DNA of 64,000 nt from an uncultured Acetatifactor sp. (GTDB lineage: Bacteria > Bacillota > Clostridia > Lachnospirales > Lachnospiraceae): the NCBI GenBank assembly GCA_947594835.1, contig CANQEH010000003.1:86987-150986 (forward strand), given 5' to 3'. The notes under the pieces are model-generated. The model had not been told where the DNA came from. It was given only the letters and a program-made list of their open reading frames with translations, and did not search any database. Shown piece after piece: positions 16,045 through 24,762 of the stretch. How positions within the stretch are numbered: the first letter of the stretch is position 1; every line of letters begins with the position of its first letter. The translations under genes and the position numbers were made by a program.

Positions 16045-16998
16045 ATGGTTATGGAAGAAACAGGGCTGATCTGCCTGGACGAAGAACTGCTGGAAAAATA
16101 TAAAAAACAGCAGGAGAAAAATCATTTTGTCAGGACTCTGGACGGAAATTCCGAGTCCGTGTCCTATCTGCCGGGGTCTACGGTGCGCTTCTGGTTAAAC
16201 GACGAGCCCGCGGAATACGCCCTCCACTGGCATCCCGCCGTGGAGATGATCATCCCGCTGGAAAACGGCTACACTGTGATCGCAGGGCAGAAAAAATACC
16301 AGTTAAACCCGGGGGATATCTTCCTCATCCCGGGCGGGGAGCTGCACCATCTGATCGCACCGTCCACAGGCAAGCGGCTGATCTACCTGTTCGAGTTAGA
16401 GCCCCTCTCCCGCATCAAGGGCTACTCCTACCTGACCTCGTTTTTGTCCCAGCCGATCCTGATCAATAAGGAAGAGTACCGTCCCATCTACAACGAACAG
16501 GCCTCCCTCATCTCCCTGCTCTGCCGGGATTATTTCAACAGCGACAGCCTCCGCGAGATGATGATCTACTCCCATCTGCTGGCTTTCTTTGTCAATTATG
16601 TCCGATACCGCCTCTCCCTGGACGATTCGGAGGACGGATCGCCCTCCGACGGCGCAAGGAGCCGGGAGCTCGCGGAAAAGTTCCACGCAGTGTTCGAGTT
16701 TCTGGAGGAGCACTACGCGGAGGATATCACCCTGGAAAAGGCCGCGGATGTGGCGGGATTCTCCAAATTCCATTTTTCCAGGCTGTTCAAGCAGTGTTCC
16801 GGCTATCACTTTTACGACTATGTCTGCTATCGGAGGATCAAAGCCGCCGAGGCGCTCCTTTTAATCCCCTCCAACTCCATCACGGAGGTGGCGCTTTTGT
16901 CCGGCTTTTCCAGCCTGTCCACCTTTAACCGCACCTTCAAAAAGCTCAAAGGCTGCACGCCCTCCGAGTACCGCAGCCTTTTCAAGGCCCAGGGTTAG
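16045..16998 (+). CDS. AraC-family transcriptional regulator with N-terminal cupin domain
   Basis: About 317 residues. The N-terminal cupin sugar-sensing domain includes HWHPAVEMIIPLENG and NPGDIFLIPGGELHHLI. The C-terminal double helix-turn-helix runs over the last 100 residues (EDITLEKAADVAGFSKFHFSRLFKQ, then SITEVALLSGFSSLSTFNRTFKKLKG). I chose the ATG at 16045 because GAGGGGG lies six bases before it; an upstream TTG has no such signal. It is divergent from the sugar importer and overlaps the end of the convergent GH2 gene by 17 bases. The likely role is activation of the importer and the xylan enzymes when an oligosaccharide ligand is bound. Confidence 0.9.
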   Translation: MVMEETGLICLDEELLEKYKKQQEKNHFVRTLDGNSESVSYLPGSTVRFWLNDEPAEYALHWHPAVEMIIPLENGYTVIAGQKKYQLNPGDIFLIPGGELHHLIAPSTGKRLIYLFELEPLSRIKGYSYLTSFLSQPILINKEEYRPIYNEQASLISLLCRDYFNSDSLREMMIYSHLLAFFVNYVRYRLSLDDSEDGSPSDGARSRELAEKFHAVFEFLEEHYAEDITLEKAADVAGFSKFHFSRLFKQCSGYHFYDYVCYRRIKAAEALLLIPSNSITEVALLSGFSSLSTFNRTFKKLKGCTPSEYRSLFKAQG

Positions 16999-19900
16999 CT
17001 TCGGTTCTGCCAAACTGCAGGGCCGTTAAGTCAAACTGGCTGCCCGGCAGGAAGATGATCTCCACCCTGCCCCGCCCGGCGAGTTTCTCCAGGTGGAAAA
17101 CCTGCGCTTCTTCCCTTCCTGCTCCTCCCAGAAACTCTGCCGCCCGGTCCGCCCTCTCCCCGTTTTCATCCGTAAAGCGGATATGGACGGTATTTTTCTC
17201 CAGGGGCGTGCTGCCCCAGATCGTGACGGTATCCGCTCCCTTCTCCGTAAAATCCATGTCTTCATAGACAAGCGTCACATTGTTGCCGATCCCGCGCACC
17301 GCCCTCTGTTCCCGGCGGAAGCTGTCCCCGTAGACGCTGTCCGCCTCCGCCGCCCAGAGACGGCTGAAAGCTTTCTCCAGCCGGGCAAAGCGAAATCCCT
17401 TCAGATGCACTTTGGCGTGCAGGACAAATCCGATGGACGCCACCCCAAAAAGCCGCTGGGGCAGCCGGTAGGTCTCCTCCTGGTACACATTCCACTGGGA
17501 TGGCTTTTGATAGGTCACGGTGCACAGGAGACGCCCTCCCTGCCCTTTGGGGCCGCCCGTCCATATCTCGATGGGATAGGCCTCGTCCGAAAGGGCGAAC
17601 ACCCAGAGCGTGATCTGATCCGAGCCGAAGGCCCCGAAATCGATATCCCGGTAGAACACGCCGCTCTCCCCGTCCCGGGCGGTGGAGACGCCTTTTTCAT
17701 TCCCGTTGCCGATCTCCCCCAGCGCATCCGTATACAGCCCTGCCGAGATCATCTGATAGGGATTTAAGAGCGGCCGCCCCAACCCCGAAGCCTGAAATTC
17801 CAACTGGGAGATGACTGTGACGCGCTCTCCGTCCCCGGCCAGGCATCTGACCAGAAAATCTCCGTCCCCCCAGGCCGATACCCTGGCCCGCACAAGGCCC
17901 TTTTCAAGCGCCTGCCCGTCCTCCATCCGCCGGGCAGACGCAAAGCAGGTCTCAATGCCTTTTTCATTGACAGTCTGAAAGCGCAGACTGGGAGCTGCCT
18001 TTTGGGGAAAGATCAGAGCTTCCACCGTCACTTCCCGCCTGACAGGGTCCAGACGCCGTCCATGGGGGGATAAAAGTTCCACCTTCCGCACAGGAGGCAT
18101 CTCTGGAAAGGGCTCCCTGCCCTCCGGCACGCGCTCAAGAAAGCCTGCGGGATCCAGATCCCCCTCCCAGGGGCGTCCGGCCTCCACAGACGTGAGCACA
18201 AGGCTGTCCGGCACAAGCCCCTCCCCCTGTGCAGTGACGGTGATCGTCCCGGCCTCATAGGTGCTGCCCACTACCGCCAGAAGCTTCCCCGCAAAAAGCC
18301 TGCGCCTGTCCGTCTTGTACTGGTCATAATCCGTGCTGTCCCCGTTGTCCATGCCCAAAAGGCGGCCCTGCCCCCGGACTTTGATCTGCACATAGTCCAC
18401 AGCGTTTTCCACCGGCCTGCCCTCCTCGTCCAGTGTTTCTATCGTGAGGAAGCACAGATCCTCCCCGTCGGCTCTTATCACCGTCTTGTCTGCGGACAGG
18501 CGGATCCTCTTACTGTCCCCGAAGGAGCGGCGCACCGCCCTTGCCACCTCGCGCCCCGCCTCGTCATAGGCCACCGCCGTGATATCGCCGGGCTGGTACT
18601 CTACCTGCCAGTCCCCCAGAAGCTTTGTCCCCCCTGAATGGCTGACCGCCTGCTTTCCCTGGGAGACGCCGTTTACAAACAGCTCCACAAAAGGAGCGTT
18701 GGTGCAGGCGCGCACGTCGATCCTCTGTCCGGGGTTAAAATCCCAGTAGGGGAACAGATGCACCATGGGCGCTTTGCGGTAATCCGTCCAGGCCGACTGA
18801 TAGACATAGTAGGAATCTTTTGGAAACCCCGCCGTGTCGATCTGTCCGAAATAGGAGTTCTTCGTGTGGTAGGGCGTGGGCTCCCCAATGTAGTCCGATC
18901 CGCTCCAGATAAACTGTCCCAGGAGATAGTCCCTGTCCCGGTGAACCGCGATACACTCTTCCAGGCTCTTTGCCCCCCAGCTTGTGGTGGAATTGCCCAG
19001 CGCCGAGCACTGCCCGTCCTCCTCCGCCAGCAGGCGGCTGCGCAGGGGGAAGTGATAAATGCCCCTGCTCTGGACGATAGAGGCCGTCTCGCTGCCGTAC
19101 ATGATCCAGTCCGGGTGGGCCGCATGATGCGCCTCATAGTACTTCTCCCCGTAGTTATAGCCTGCAAATTTCAGGACATCCGCACATTTCTGGGCGTTCT
19201 CCCAGGGCATATAGTTGGAGCCGATGGTGACGGGCGCGTTCCCCCTGGAGTCGTGTTCCCTCACATACCGCAAAAGGCGTCTTGTGATCTCTACGCCATG
19301 CCCGTCCGCGTGGGTATCGTAAATCTCATTGCCGATGGACCAGAACAGCAGGCTTGGATGATTGCGGTCCCGGCGGATCCAGCTTCTCACGTCCCGTTCG
19401 GCCCAGTCCGGGAAAAAGCGGGCGTAATCGAACTCTGTCTTGGGCCGCTCCCACATATCAAAGGCCTCGCTGACCACCAGAAAACCCATCCGGTCCGTCA
19501 GGTCAAAAAATTCCGGCGCCTGCATATTGTGGCTGGTGCGGATCGCATTGACCCCCATGGCCTGAAAGGCTTTCAGCTTCCGCTCCAGGGCAGGCAGATG
19601 GAAGGCGGCTCCCAGACACCCCAGGTCGTGGTGCTCGCACACGCCGTTTAGCTTAAGCTTCCTGCCGTTTAAAAAGCAGCCCCTCTGGGGATCAAAGGCG
19701 ATTGTCCGAAAGCCCACTGTGACCTTCTGGGCGTCCAGGATCTCCTCCTGCCCGGCCCGGTTCTTTTTTGCCAGCTCCACGGACAACTCGTAACACTGCG
19801 GGTCTTCCACGTCCCACAGCAGAGGGCGCTCCACCCACATCTGCAGGCTTTGGCCGCAGGAAACTTTCACAGGCTCCCCAACCGTCTCCCCATCTTTTAT

Positions 19901-20458
19901 CAGGCGGTAGCGCAGAAAACAGGAGGCCGTCTCTCCCGCCGTCTCCGTATCCGCTTCCAGCACATAGCCCTCCCCTTTTTGCCTGACAGAGACGTAAGTG
20001 CCGTCCCAGGGCAGATACGCCTGTGCGCAGAGCTTGAGCCAGACCCTGCGGTAAATGCCCGCCCCGGAATACCATCTGCTGTTGGGCGCCTGGTATCTGA
20101 CCTGCACCAGAATCTGGTTTTGCCCCTCTCTCACCGCCTCCGTCACATCCATGTCAAAGGTGGAATAGCCGTACTTCCAGTCCCCGATCCATCTGCCGTT
20201 CACATAGACAGAAGAATCCATATACACGCCGTCAAACCGCAAGATCACAGGCCCCTGGGGCTGCGGGAGCACAAAGTCTTTCCGATACCATCCGCAGCCG
20301 TCCTGATACAGCGCGTTCACATCATAGATCAGCCAGTCATGGGGAAGCTCCACAGGTTCAAACCACTCCCCGTGGGACAGGACTTCCCCGGGCGTCACCC
20401 CCAGACTGGTTCTGCAGAATTTCCATCCATGGGAAAACGGCACAAGCTTCGTCTCCAT
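16982..20458 (-). CDS. Glycoside hydrolase family 2, very long form
   Basis: A 1158-residue GH2 enzyme with no signal peptide. The N-terminal sugar-binding sandwich (residues 1-160, ELPHDWLIYD, RFDGVYMDSSVYVNGRWIG), an immunoglobulin-like domain (160-260) and the barrel (260-560) are clear. The acid/base is E378 in FWSIGNEI and the nucleophile is E457 in MYGSETAS. After the barrel come a DUF4982-like domain (VHLFPYWDFNPGQ), an Ig-like domain (RIRLSADKTVIRADGEDL) and about 400 further residues of beta-rich sequence that could be carbohydrate-binding. It is 18 bases after the GH67 gene in the same direction. GH2 specificity cannot be read from motifs: beta-galactosidase, beta-glucuronidase, alpha-L-arabinopyranosidase or a xylan side-chain activity all remain possible. 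Confidence 0.88.
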   Translation of the reverse strand: METKLVPFSHGWKFCRTSLGVTPGEVLSHGEWFEPVELPHDWLIYDVNALYQDGCGWYRKDFVLPQPQGPVILRFDGVYMDSSVYVNGRWIGDWKYGYSTFDMDVTEAVREGQNQILVQVRYQAPNSRWYSGAGIYRRVWLKLCAQAYLPWDGTYVSVRQKGEGYVLEADTETAGETASCFLRYRLIKDGETVGEPVKVSCGQSLQMWVERPLLWDVEDPQCYELSVELAKKNRAGQEEILDAQKVTVGFRTIAFDPQRGCFLNGRKLKLNGVCEHHDLGCLGAAFHLPALERKLKAFQAMGVNAIRTSHNMQAPEFFDLTDRMGFLVVSEAFDMWERPKTEFDYARFFPDWAERDVRSWIRRDRNHPSLLFWSIGNEIYDTHADGHGVEITRRLLRYVREHDSRGNAPVTIGSNYMPWENAQKCADVLKFAGYNYGEKYYEAHHAAHPDWIMYGSETASIVQSRGIYHFPLRSRLLAEEDGQCSALGNSTTSWGAKSLEECIAVHRDRDYLLGQFIWSGSDYIGEPTPYHTKNSYFGQIDTAGFPKDSYYVYQSAWTDYRKAPMVHLFPYWDFNPGQRIDVRACTNAPFVELFVNGVSQGKQAVSHSGGTKLLGDWQVEYQPGDITAVAYDEAGREVARAVRRSFGDSKRIRLSADKTVIRADGEDLCFLTIETLDEEGRPVENAVDYVQIKVRGQGRLLGMDNGDSTDYDQYKTDRRRLFAGKLLAVVGSTYEAGTITVTAQGEGLVPDSLVLTSVEAGRPWEGDLDPAGFLERVPEGREPFPEMPPVRKVELLSPHGRRLDPVRREVTVEALIFPQKAAPSLRFQTVNEKGIETCFASARRMEDGQALEKGLVRARVSAWGDGDFLVRCLAGDGERVTVISQLEFQASGLGRPLLNPYQMISAGLYTDALGEIGNGNEKGVSTARDGESGVFYRDIDFGAFGSDQITLWVFALSDEAYPIEIWTGGPKGQGGRLLCTVTYQKPSQWNVYQEETYRLPQRLFGVASIGFVLHAKVHLKGFRFARLEKAFSRLWAAEADSVYGDSFRREQRAVRGIGNNVTLVYEDMDFTEKGADTVTIWGSTPLEKNTVHIRFTDENGERADRAAEFLGGAGREEAQVFHLEKLAGRGRVEIIFLPGSQFDLTALQFGRTEANPGP

Positions 20459-20476
20459 AAGCCACCCCTTTTGTCT

Positions 20477-22489
20477 TTAATAAATCTCCCGGCCTTTCTC
20501 GTCCGGTATGCCGCTCTTTCGGTAAAAATAAGCGTTGACCTGGTCGCGCCATTCCCTGGCGTTTTCCAGCTGTCTGTCCATCCGCTCCCGCACCCTGTCA
20601 TAGACCTCCCCGGAAATGCTCTCCTTTAAGCTCTCCCACAGGGCGATCATCTCCTCCACCTCTTCCACGCCCTCAAAATGCGTGTCGTAGATGTGCTGGA
20701 TCAGCGTCTTCCCCGACTTTAAGCGGTGGAGGTAGGGCACGCGGTGGAAGAACAAAAGCAGTTCCTCCGGGCAGTCCTGCAGGCTGTCATACCGCTCTGC
20801 GTTCGGCTTCTGATACTGTCCGGCATACCCCGTCCCCCGCATACTCCTGTCCACGCCGATCCCCAGATGATCCGCCCTGTGGTACGTCCCCCAGCGGGAA
20901 TACTCATATCCGTCCACGCTGCACCCGTAGTGGGTGTTGGGCGTCACCATCCAGCCGATCCCCAGAGGGCTGGTATATTTTTCGTATACCTCCCTGGAGC
21001 AGAGCAGGATTTTTTTGACCTTGCGGACGACCTCCTCCTCATTGGAGAGGGTGAGCCGGATCCACTCCTCTGCGATCTCCTCCGCCGTCAGGCCATGGCA
21101 GAAGGCCAGGCGGCCAAAACCGTAGAAATTGGCGGCGGCCAGGTCGCTGCCCGTCCAGTTGAAATCGTCCCCCGTGTTGCACACCGCCGCGATACCCGTG
21201 TTCTGATTGCCAAAGGTGTGGCCGCTGATGATGTCGGAGACCAGGGCGTTGTCCTCCTGGCAATAGGTGTCAAAATCCAGCACCTCCCGAAAGAGCGGGA
21301 TCAGATAGCAGACGTCGATCTGCTGTCCCGTGTACTCCTGGGCCACCTGAACCTCCAGCATCTGGTTGGTCTTTCTCATCCCGCCAAAAAGCGGGGATAC
21401 CGGCTCCCTGATCTGGAAATCCATGGGGCCGTTTTTGATCTGCAGGATCACGTTGTCCAGATAGTCCCCGTCCTGGCCGATGAAGCTGTCGTATCCGGCC
21501 TTGGCCCGGTCCGTCTTCCTGTCGCGCCAGTCCTGGGTGCAGTTGTACACAAAGCAGCGCCACAGGATCAGCCCGCCGTAAGGCTCTATCAGCCTGGCCA
21601 GCATATTTGCGCCGTCCGCCTGGGTTCTGCCGTAGGTAAACGGGCCGGGGCGGCCTTCCGAATCCGCCTTTACCAAAAACCCGCCCAGGGACGGCACCGC
21701 CTGGTACACCTGCGCAATCCTGTCCCTCCACCAGCCCTGCACCTCAAGATCCAGCGGATCTGCGCTCTCCAGGCCCCCCAGCTCGATGGGGGAGGCATAG
21801 TTCACCGCCAGAAAGAGACGGATGCCGTAATCCTCAAACAGCTCCGCCAGTTCCCTGACCTTGTCCAGATACCGGTCCGTGATCAGCCAGGTCGCCGCCT
21901 GCTTTACATTGACATTGTTGATGACCACGCCGTTTATGCCCACGCTGGAGACCAGTCTGGCATAGTCCCGGGTGCGCCCGTCCACCAGCACCTCGTTTTC
22001 CCGGAAGAAAAAGGAATGCCCGGAATACCCTCTCTCGATGCTGCCGTCCATGTTGTCCCAGTGGTCGTACATCCGCAGAGGGCTGGAGGGATTGGACAGG
22101 GAGCAGATTCCCGCAAGGGACTTCTCCATGGCGATCAGCCGGAGCAGCCCGGCCACGCCGTAGAGAAGCCCGCTTTCATCCGCCGCCTCCACCGTCAGCA
22201 CGCCGTCCTTCTCCAGAAGGCAAAAGCCCTCCTTCTGAATCTCCTGATCCGCCCCCGTCCCCCTCTTTAAGACAAGGGTCGCCTCCGCCGTCTCCCGCAG
22301 CCGATAGCCTTCTATCCCCAACATCCCCCGGATTCCCGCCTGCAGCTCCTCCAGGGCCCGCTTTACCGTCCTGTGCTCCCCCGAAAAACCATTTAACGCC
22401 ACGTCCGCCACATAAGCCCCGGCGCCTCTGTCCTGTCTCTTTTCATAGGCCAGCCAAAGCTGGCTCCAAGCTCCTTGTTCCATCCGCAT
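20477..22489 (-). CDS. aguA: Alpha-glucuronidase, glycoside hydrolase family 67
   Basis: A 670-residue cytoplasmic GH67 enzyme that removes (4-O-methyl)glucuronic acid from the non-reducing terminal xylose of short aldouronates. The family blocks are complete: LRMYDHWDNMDGSIERGYSG (138-157), GFLVKADSEGRPGPFTYGR with the acid E278, NGPMDFQIREP with D357, and MLEVQVAQEYTGQ with E385; D357 and E385 are the paired catalytic base residues of the family. C-terminal part: PNTHYGCSVDGYEYSRWGTYHRADHLGIGVDR. GH2 follows 18 bases later. A terminator at 22513-22544 separates this gene from the xylulokinase operon upstream, so its promoter must be in or before that 68-base gap, or there is read-through. 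Confidence 0.96.
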   Translation of the reverse strand: MRMEQGAWSQLWLAYEKRQDRGAGAYVADVALNGFSGEHRTVKRALEELQAGIRGMLGIEGYRLRETAEATLVLKRGTGADQEIQKEGFCLLEKDGVLTVEAADESGLLYGVAGLLRLIAMEKSLAGICSLSNPSSPLRMYDHWDNMDGSIERGYSGHSFFFRENEVLVDGRTRDYARLVSSVGINGVVINNVNVKQAATWLITDRYLDKVRELAELFEDYGIRLFLAVNYASPIELGGLESADPLDLEVQGWWRDRIAQVYQAVPSLGGFLVKADSEGRPGPFTYGRTQADGANMLARLIEPYGGLILWRCFVYNCTQDWRDRKTDRAKAGYDSFIGQDGDYLDNVILQIKNGPMDFQIREPVSPLFGGMRKTNQMLEVQVAQEYTGQQIDVCYLIPLFREVLDFDTYCQEDNALVSDIISGHTFGNQNTGIAAVCNTGDDFNWTGSDLAAANFYGFGRLAFCHGLTAEEIAEEWIRLTLSNEEEVVRKVKKILLCSREVYEKYTSPLGIGWMVTPNTHYGCSVDGYEYSRWGTYHRADHLGIGVDRSMRGTGYAGQYQKPNAERYDSLQDCPEELLLFFHRVPYLHRLKSGKTLIQHIYDTHFEGVEEVEEMIALWESLKESISGEVYDRVRERMDRQLENAREWRDQVNAYFYRKSGIPDEKGREIY

Positions 22490-22512
22490 TCCGCCTCTTT
22501 CTCTCTCACCGC

Positions 22513-22544
22513 AAAAGGGCGGAGAAAACGTCTCCGCCCTTTTT
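22513..22544 (-). terminator. Rho-independent terminator after the fucose-isomerase-family gene
   Basis: A perfect 13-base inverted repeat (AAAGGGCGGAGA with its complement) around a five-base loop, with T runs on both sides. It starts 14 bases beyond the stop codon of the isomerase gene. Confidence 0.88.
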
Positions 22545-22557
22545 GTCTTTCCAGCCT

Positions 22558-24045
22558 TTACGCAAACGGATTCTCCGTCGGGTAAGGCAGGCTCTTCGGC
22601 TGATTGTAATTTAAATCCTCCACTGGAACCCCGATGTACTTAAACACTTCATACAGCGCTTTCCCAAAGTGTCCAAAGGCAACCGCACCGTGATGAGGAT
22701 AATTCTTTTCGATCAGCACATGGCGGTAGAAACGGCCCATCTCCGGGATGGCGAACACGCCGATCCCGCCGAAGGACTTGGTCGCCACCGGCAGCACCTC
22801 GCCCTGGGCGATGTATGCCCTCAGCTTGCAGTCCGCAGTGGACTGCAGGCGGTAGAAGGTGATGTCCCCGGGGGCGATATCCCCTTCCAGGGTTCCGTTT
22901 GTCACCTCTACAGGCAGGTTCCTGGCCATGATCTTCTGATATTTCATCTCGCAGAACGCCAGCTTCCTGGAGCAGGTATTCCCGCAGTGGAAGCCCATGA
23001 ACGTATCCTTGTGGGTGTAGGGATACTTTCCTTCGATGGCCTCCCGGTACATATCAGCAGGCACCGAATTGTTGATGTCAAGCAGCGTCACCGCGTCGCT
23101 GCTGACACAGGTGCCGATGAACTCGCTCAGGCAGCCGTAGATGTCCACCTCGCAGGACACCGGGATCCCCATGCCCGTCAGACGGCTGTTGACATAGCAG
23201 GGCACAAAGCCGAACTGGGTCTGGAATGCAGGCCAGCACTTTCCGGCGATGGCCACATACTTGCGGTAGCCCCTGTGCGCTTCCACCCAGTCAAGGAGAG
23301 TCAGCTCATACTGCGCCAGCTTTTCCAGCACCTCCGGCTTCTTGTTGCCGGCTCCCAGCTCCTGGGCCATCTCTTTTACCTTTTCGGGAATCCGGCTGTC
23401 TCCGTCGTGCTTGTGGAACGCCTCGAACAGATCCAGCTCCGAGTTTTCCTCGATCTCCACGCCCAGATTGTAGAGCTGCTGGATGGGCGCGTTGCAGGCC
23501 AGGAAATTCAAAGGTCTGGGGCCGAAGGAGATGATTTTTAAGTCGTGCAGACCGACGATGGCCCTGGCGATGGGCTCAAACTCGTGGATCATGTCCGCGC
23601 ACTCCTCCGCCGTGCCCACAGGATATTCAGGGATGTAAGCCTTCACGCCGCGCAGCTTTAAGTTGTAGCTGGCGTTGAGCATACCGCAGTACGCATCCCC
23701 TCTGCCGTCCATCAGGTCTCCCTGGCTCTCCTCCGCTGCAGCGATGTACATCGCCGGGCCGTCAAAATGTTTTGCCAGAAGCGTCTCCGAGATCTCCGGG
23801 CCGAAGTTGCCCAGATAAACGCACAGCGCGTTGCACCCGTTCTTTTTGATGTCCTCCAGGGCCTGCACCATGTGGATCTCGCTCTCCACGATGCAGACAG
23901 GGCACTCATAGATGGCGTCCGTGCCGTACTTTTTCGTGTAGGCATCCACCAGCGCCTTCCTTCTGTTCACGGACAGGCTCTCCGGGAAACAGTCCCGGCT
24001 CACCGCTACGATACCGATCTTTACCTGTGGTAAATTGTTCATCAT
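22558..24045 (-). CDS. L-fucose/L-arabinose isomerase-family sugar isomerase
   Basis: A 495-residue cytoplasmic protein of the FucI/AraA isomerase superfamily. The N-terminal part has the Rossmann-like start KIGIVAVSRDCFPESL and the conserved NGCNALCVYLGNFGPE; the C-terminal domain includes HKDTFMGFHCGNT and HGAVAFGHFGKALYEVFKYIGV. It is shorter and more diverged than E. coli FucI, and belongs to the group usually annotated only as fucose isomerase family. It is last in an operon with xylulokinase and DUF4867, and no classical xylose isomerase (XylA) is in the locus. Conversion of D-xylose or another pentose to its ketose is therefore a reasonable hypothesis, but not shown by the sequence. 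Confidence 0.85.
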   Translation of the reverse strand: MMNNLPQVKIGIVAVSRDCFPESLSVNRRKALVDAYTKKYGTDAIYECPVCIVESEIHMVQALEDIKKNGCNALCVYLGNFGPEISETLLAKHFDGPAMYIAAAEESQGDLMDGRGDAYCGMLNASYNLKLRGVKAYIPEYPVGTAEECADMIHEFEPIARAIVGLHDLKIISFGPRPLNFLACNAPIQQLYNLGVEIEENSELDLFEAFHKHDGDSRIPEKVKEMAQELGAGNKKPEVLEKLAQYELTLLDWVEAHRGYRKYVAIAGKCWPAFQTQFGFVPCYVNSRLTGMGIPVSCEVDIYGCLSEFIGTCVSSDAVTLLDINNSVPADMYREAIEGKYPYTHKDTFMGFHCGNTCSRKLAFCEMKYQKIMARNLPVEVTNGTLEGDIAPGDITFYRLQSTADCKLRAYIAQGEVLPVATKSFGGIGVFAIPEMGRFYRHVLIEKNYPHHGAVAFGHFGKALYEVFKYIGVPVEDLNYNQPKSLPYPTENPFA

Positions 24046-24064
24046 ACCTTTCTTTTTCCTCCTG

Positions 24065-24709
24065 TCATTCTTCGTTGATGTCTAAGTTCTTTCCCTTCAG
24101 GCCGAGGAAACTGCCCTCGTCCAGGCCGCCTTCCGCATGGCCGATCAGCCACTTGTTCACAGCGGCAAGCAGCATATCTTCCCGCTTCGCCCCTTCCCCT
24201 GAAGGCCTTGCGTGCTCCGCCTGCAGAGGATAATTGGTTCCTCTCGGCAGAACCACAGCCACCTGGAACCCCGCTCCCGAGACTCCGCAGGGCGCGTAGT
24301 GCAGCGTGGTGGCATATATCTCCACGGCTGTCCCCGCAGGGAGCAAAAAGGCCTCCATCTTCCCTGTGTCATAGGTGTAGTCCGCCTCCACATCCTGGAG
24401 CATCCCCAGGATCAGAACCGCGTCTGCAGCCGCCACGTTGATCTCCGAATCCCTGTGGTATTCCACTGCGTTCAGTTTGGAATTGTGGCCGTTGCAGTAG
24501 CCGATCTGGATCGGCATCTCCCCGTAGACTACCCGGGAGAACTCCTGCATCACAGGCAGCGCTTCCAGCTGCGCCACGCTGGGCTCATAGACCACCCCGT
24601 CCGGCACGGGAGTCTTTTTCAGTTCCTCTAAAAGCCCCGTCATGTCCACATCCCCGATCACCCTGCCGTATTTTTGAAAGGCAGGGTCTGTCACCGGTAA
24701 AACCTTCAT
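24065..24709 (-). CDS. DUF4867 family cupin-like protein
   Basis: A 214-residue protein of the uncharacterised DUF4867 family. The central section GHNSKLNAVEYHRDSEINVA (residues 74-93) followed by TTLHYAPC (134-141) has the spacing of a metal-binding cupin, with H75, E83, H85, E89 and H137 as candidate ligands. It recalls the fold of ureidoglycolate lyase and of sugar isomerases of the cupin type. AAGGAGG lies ahead of the ATG. It is between xylulokinase and the fucose-isomerase-family gene on one transcript. A sugar isomerase, epimerase or lyase role for a pentose or uronate is plausible; the substrate is unknown. Confidence 0.8.
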   Translation of the reverse strand: MKVLPVTDPAFQKYGRVIGDVDMTGLLEELKKTPVPDGVVYEPSVAQLEALPVMQEFSRVVYGEMPIQIGYCNGHNSKLNAVEYHRDSEINVAAADAVLILGMLQDVEADYTYDTGKMEAFLLPAGTAVEIYATTLHYAPCGVSGAGFQVAVVLPRGTNYPLQAEHARPSGEGAKREDMLLAAVNKWLIGHAEGGLDEGSFLGLKGKNLDINEE

Positions 24710-24762
24710 CTTCCTTTCCTCCTTTCTAAGCCTTCTGCCATATGGCTTTTCTTTTCCCTCTT

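Noticed and set aside
20726..22270. A long plus-strand open frame of over 500 codons opposite the GH67 gene, and similar long frames opposite other genes (for example 12317-13588, 27457-28716 and 38418-39677)
   Set aside because: These are mirror frames of GC-rich coding sequence. Their products are rich in His, Arg, Gly and Pro, lack ribosome binding sites and match no family, while the opposite strand carries clear enzymes.
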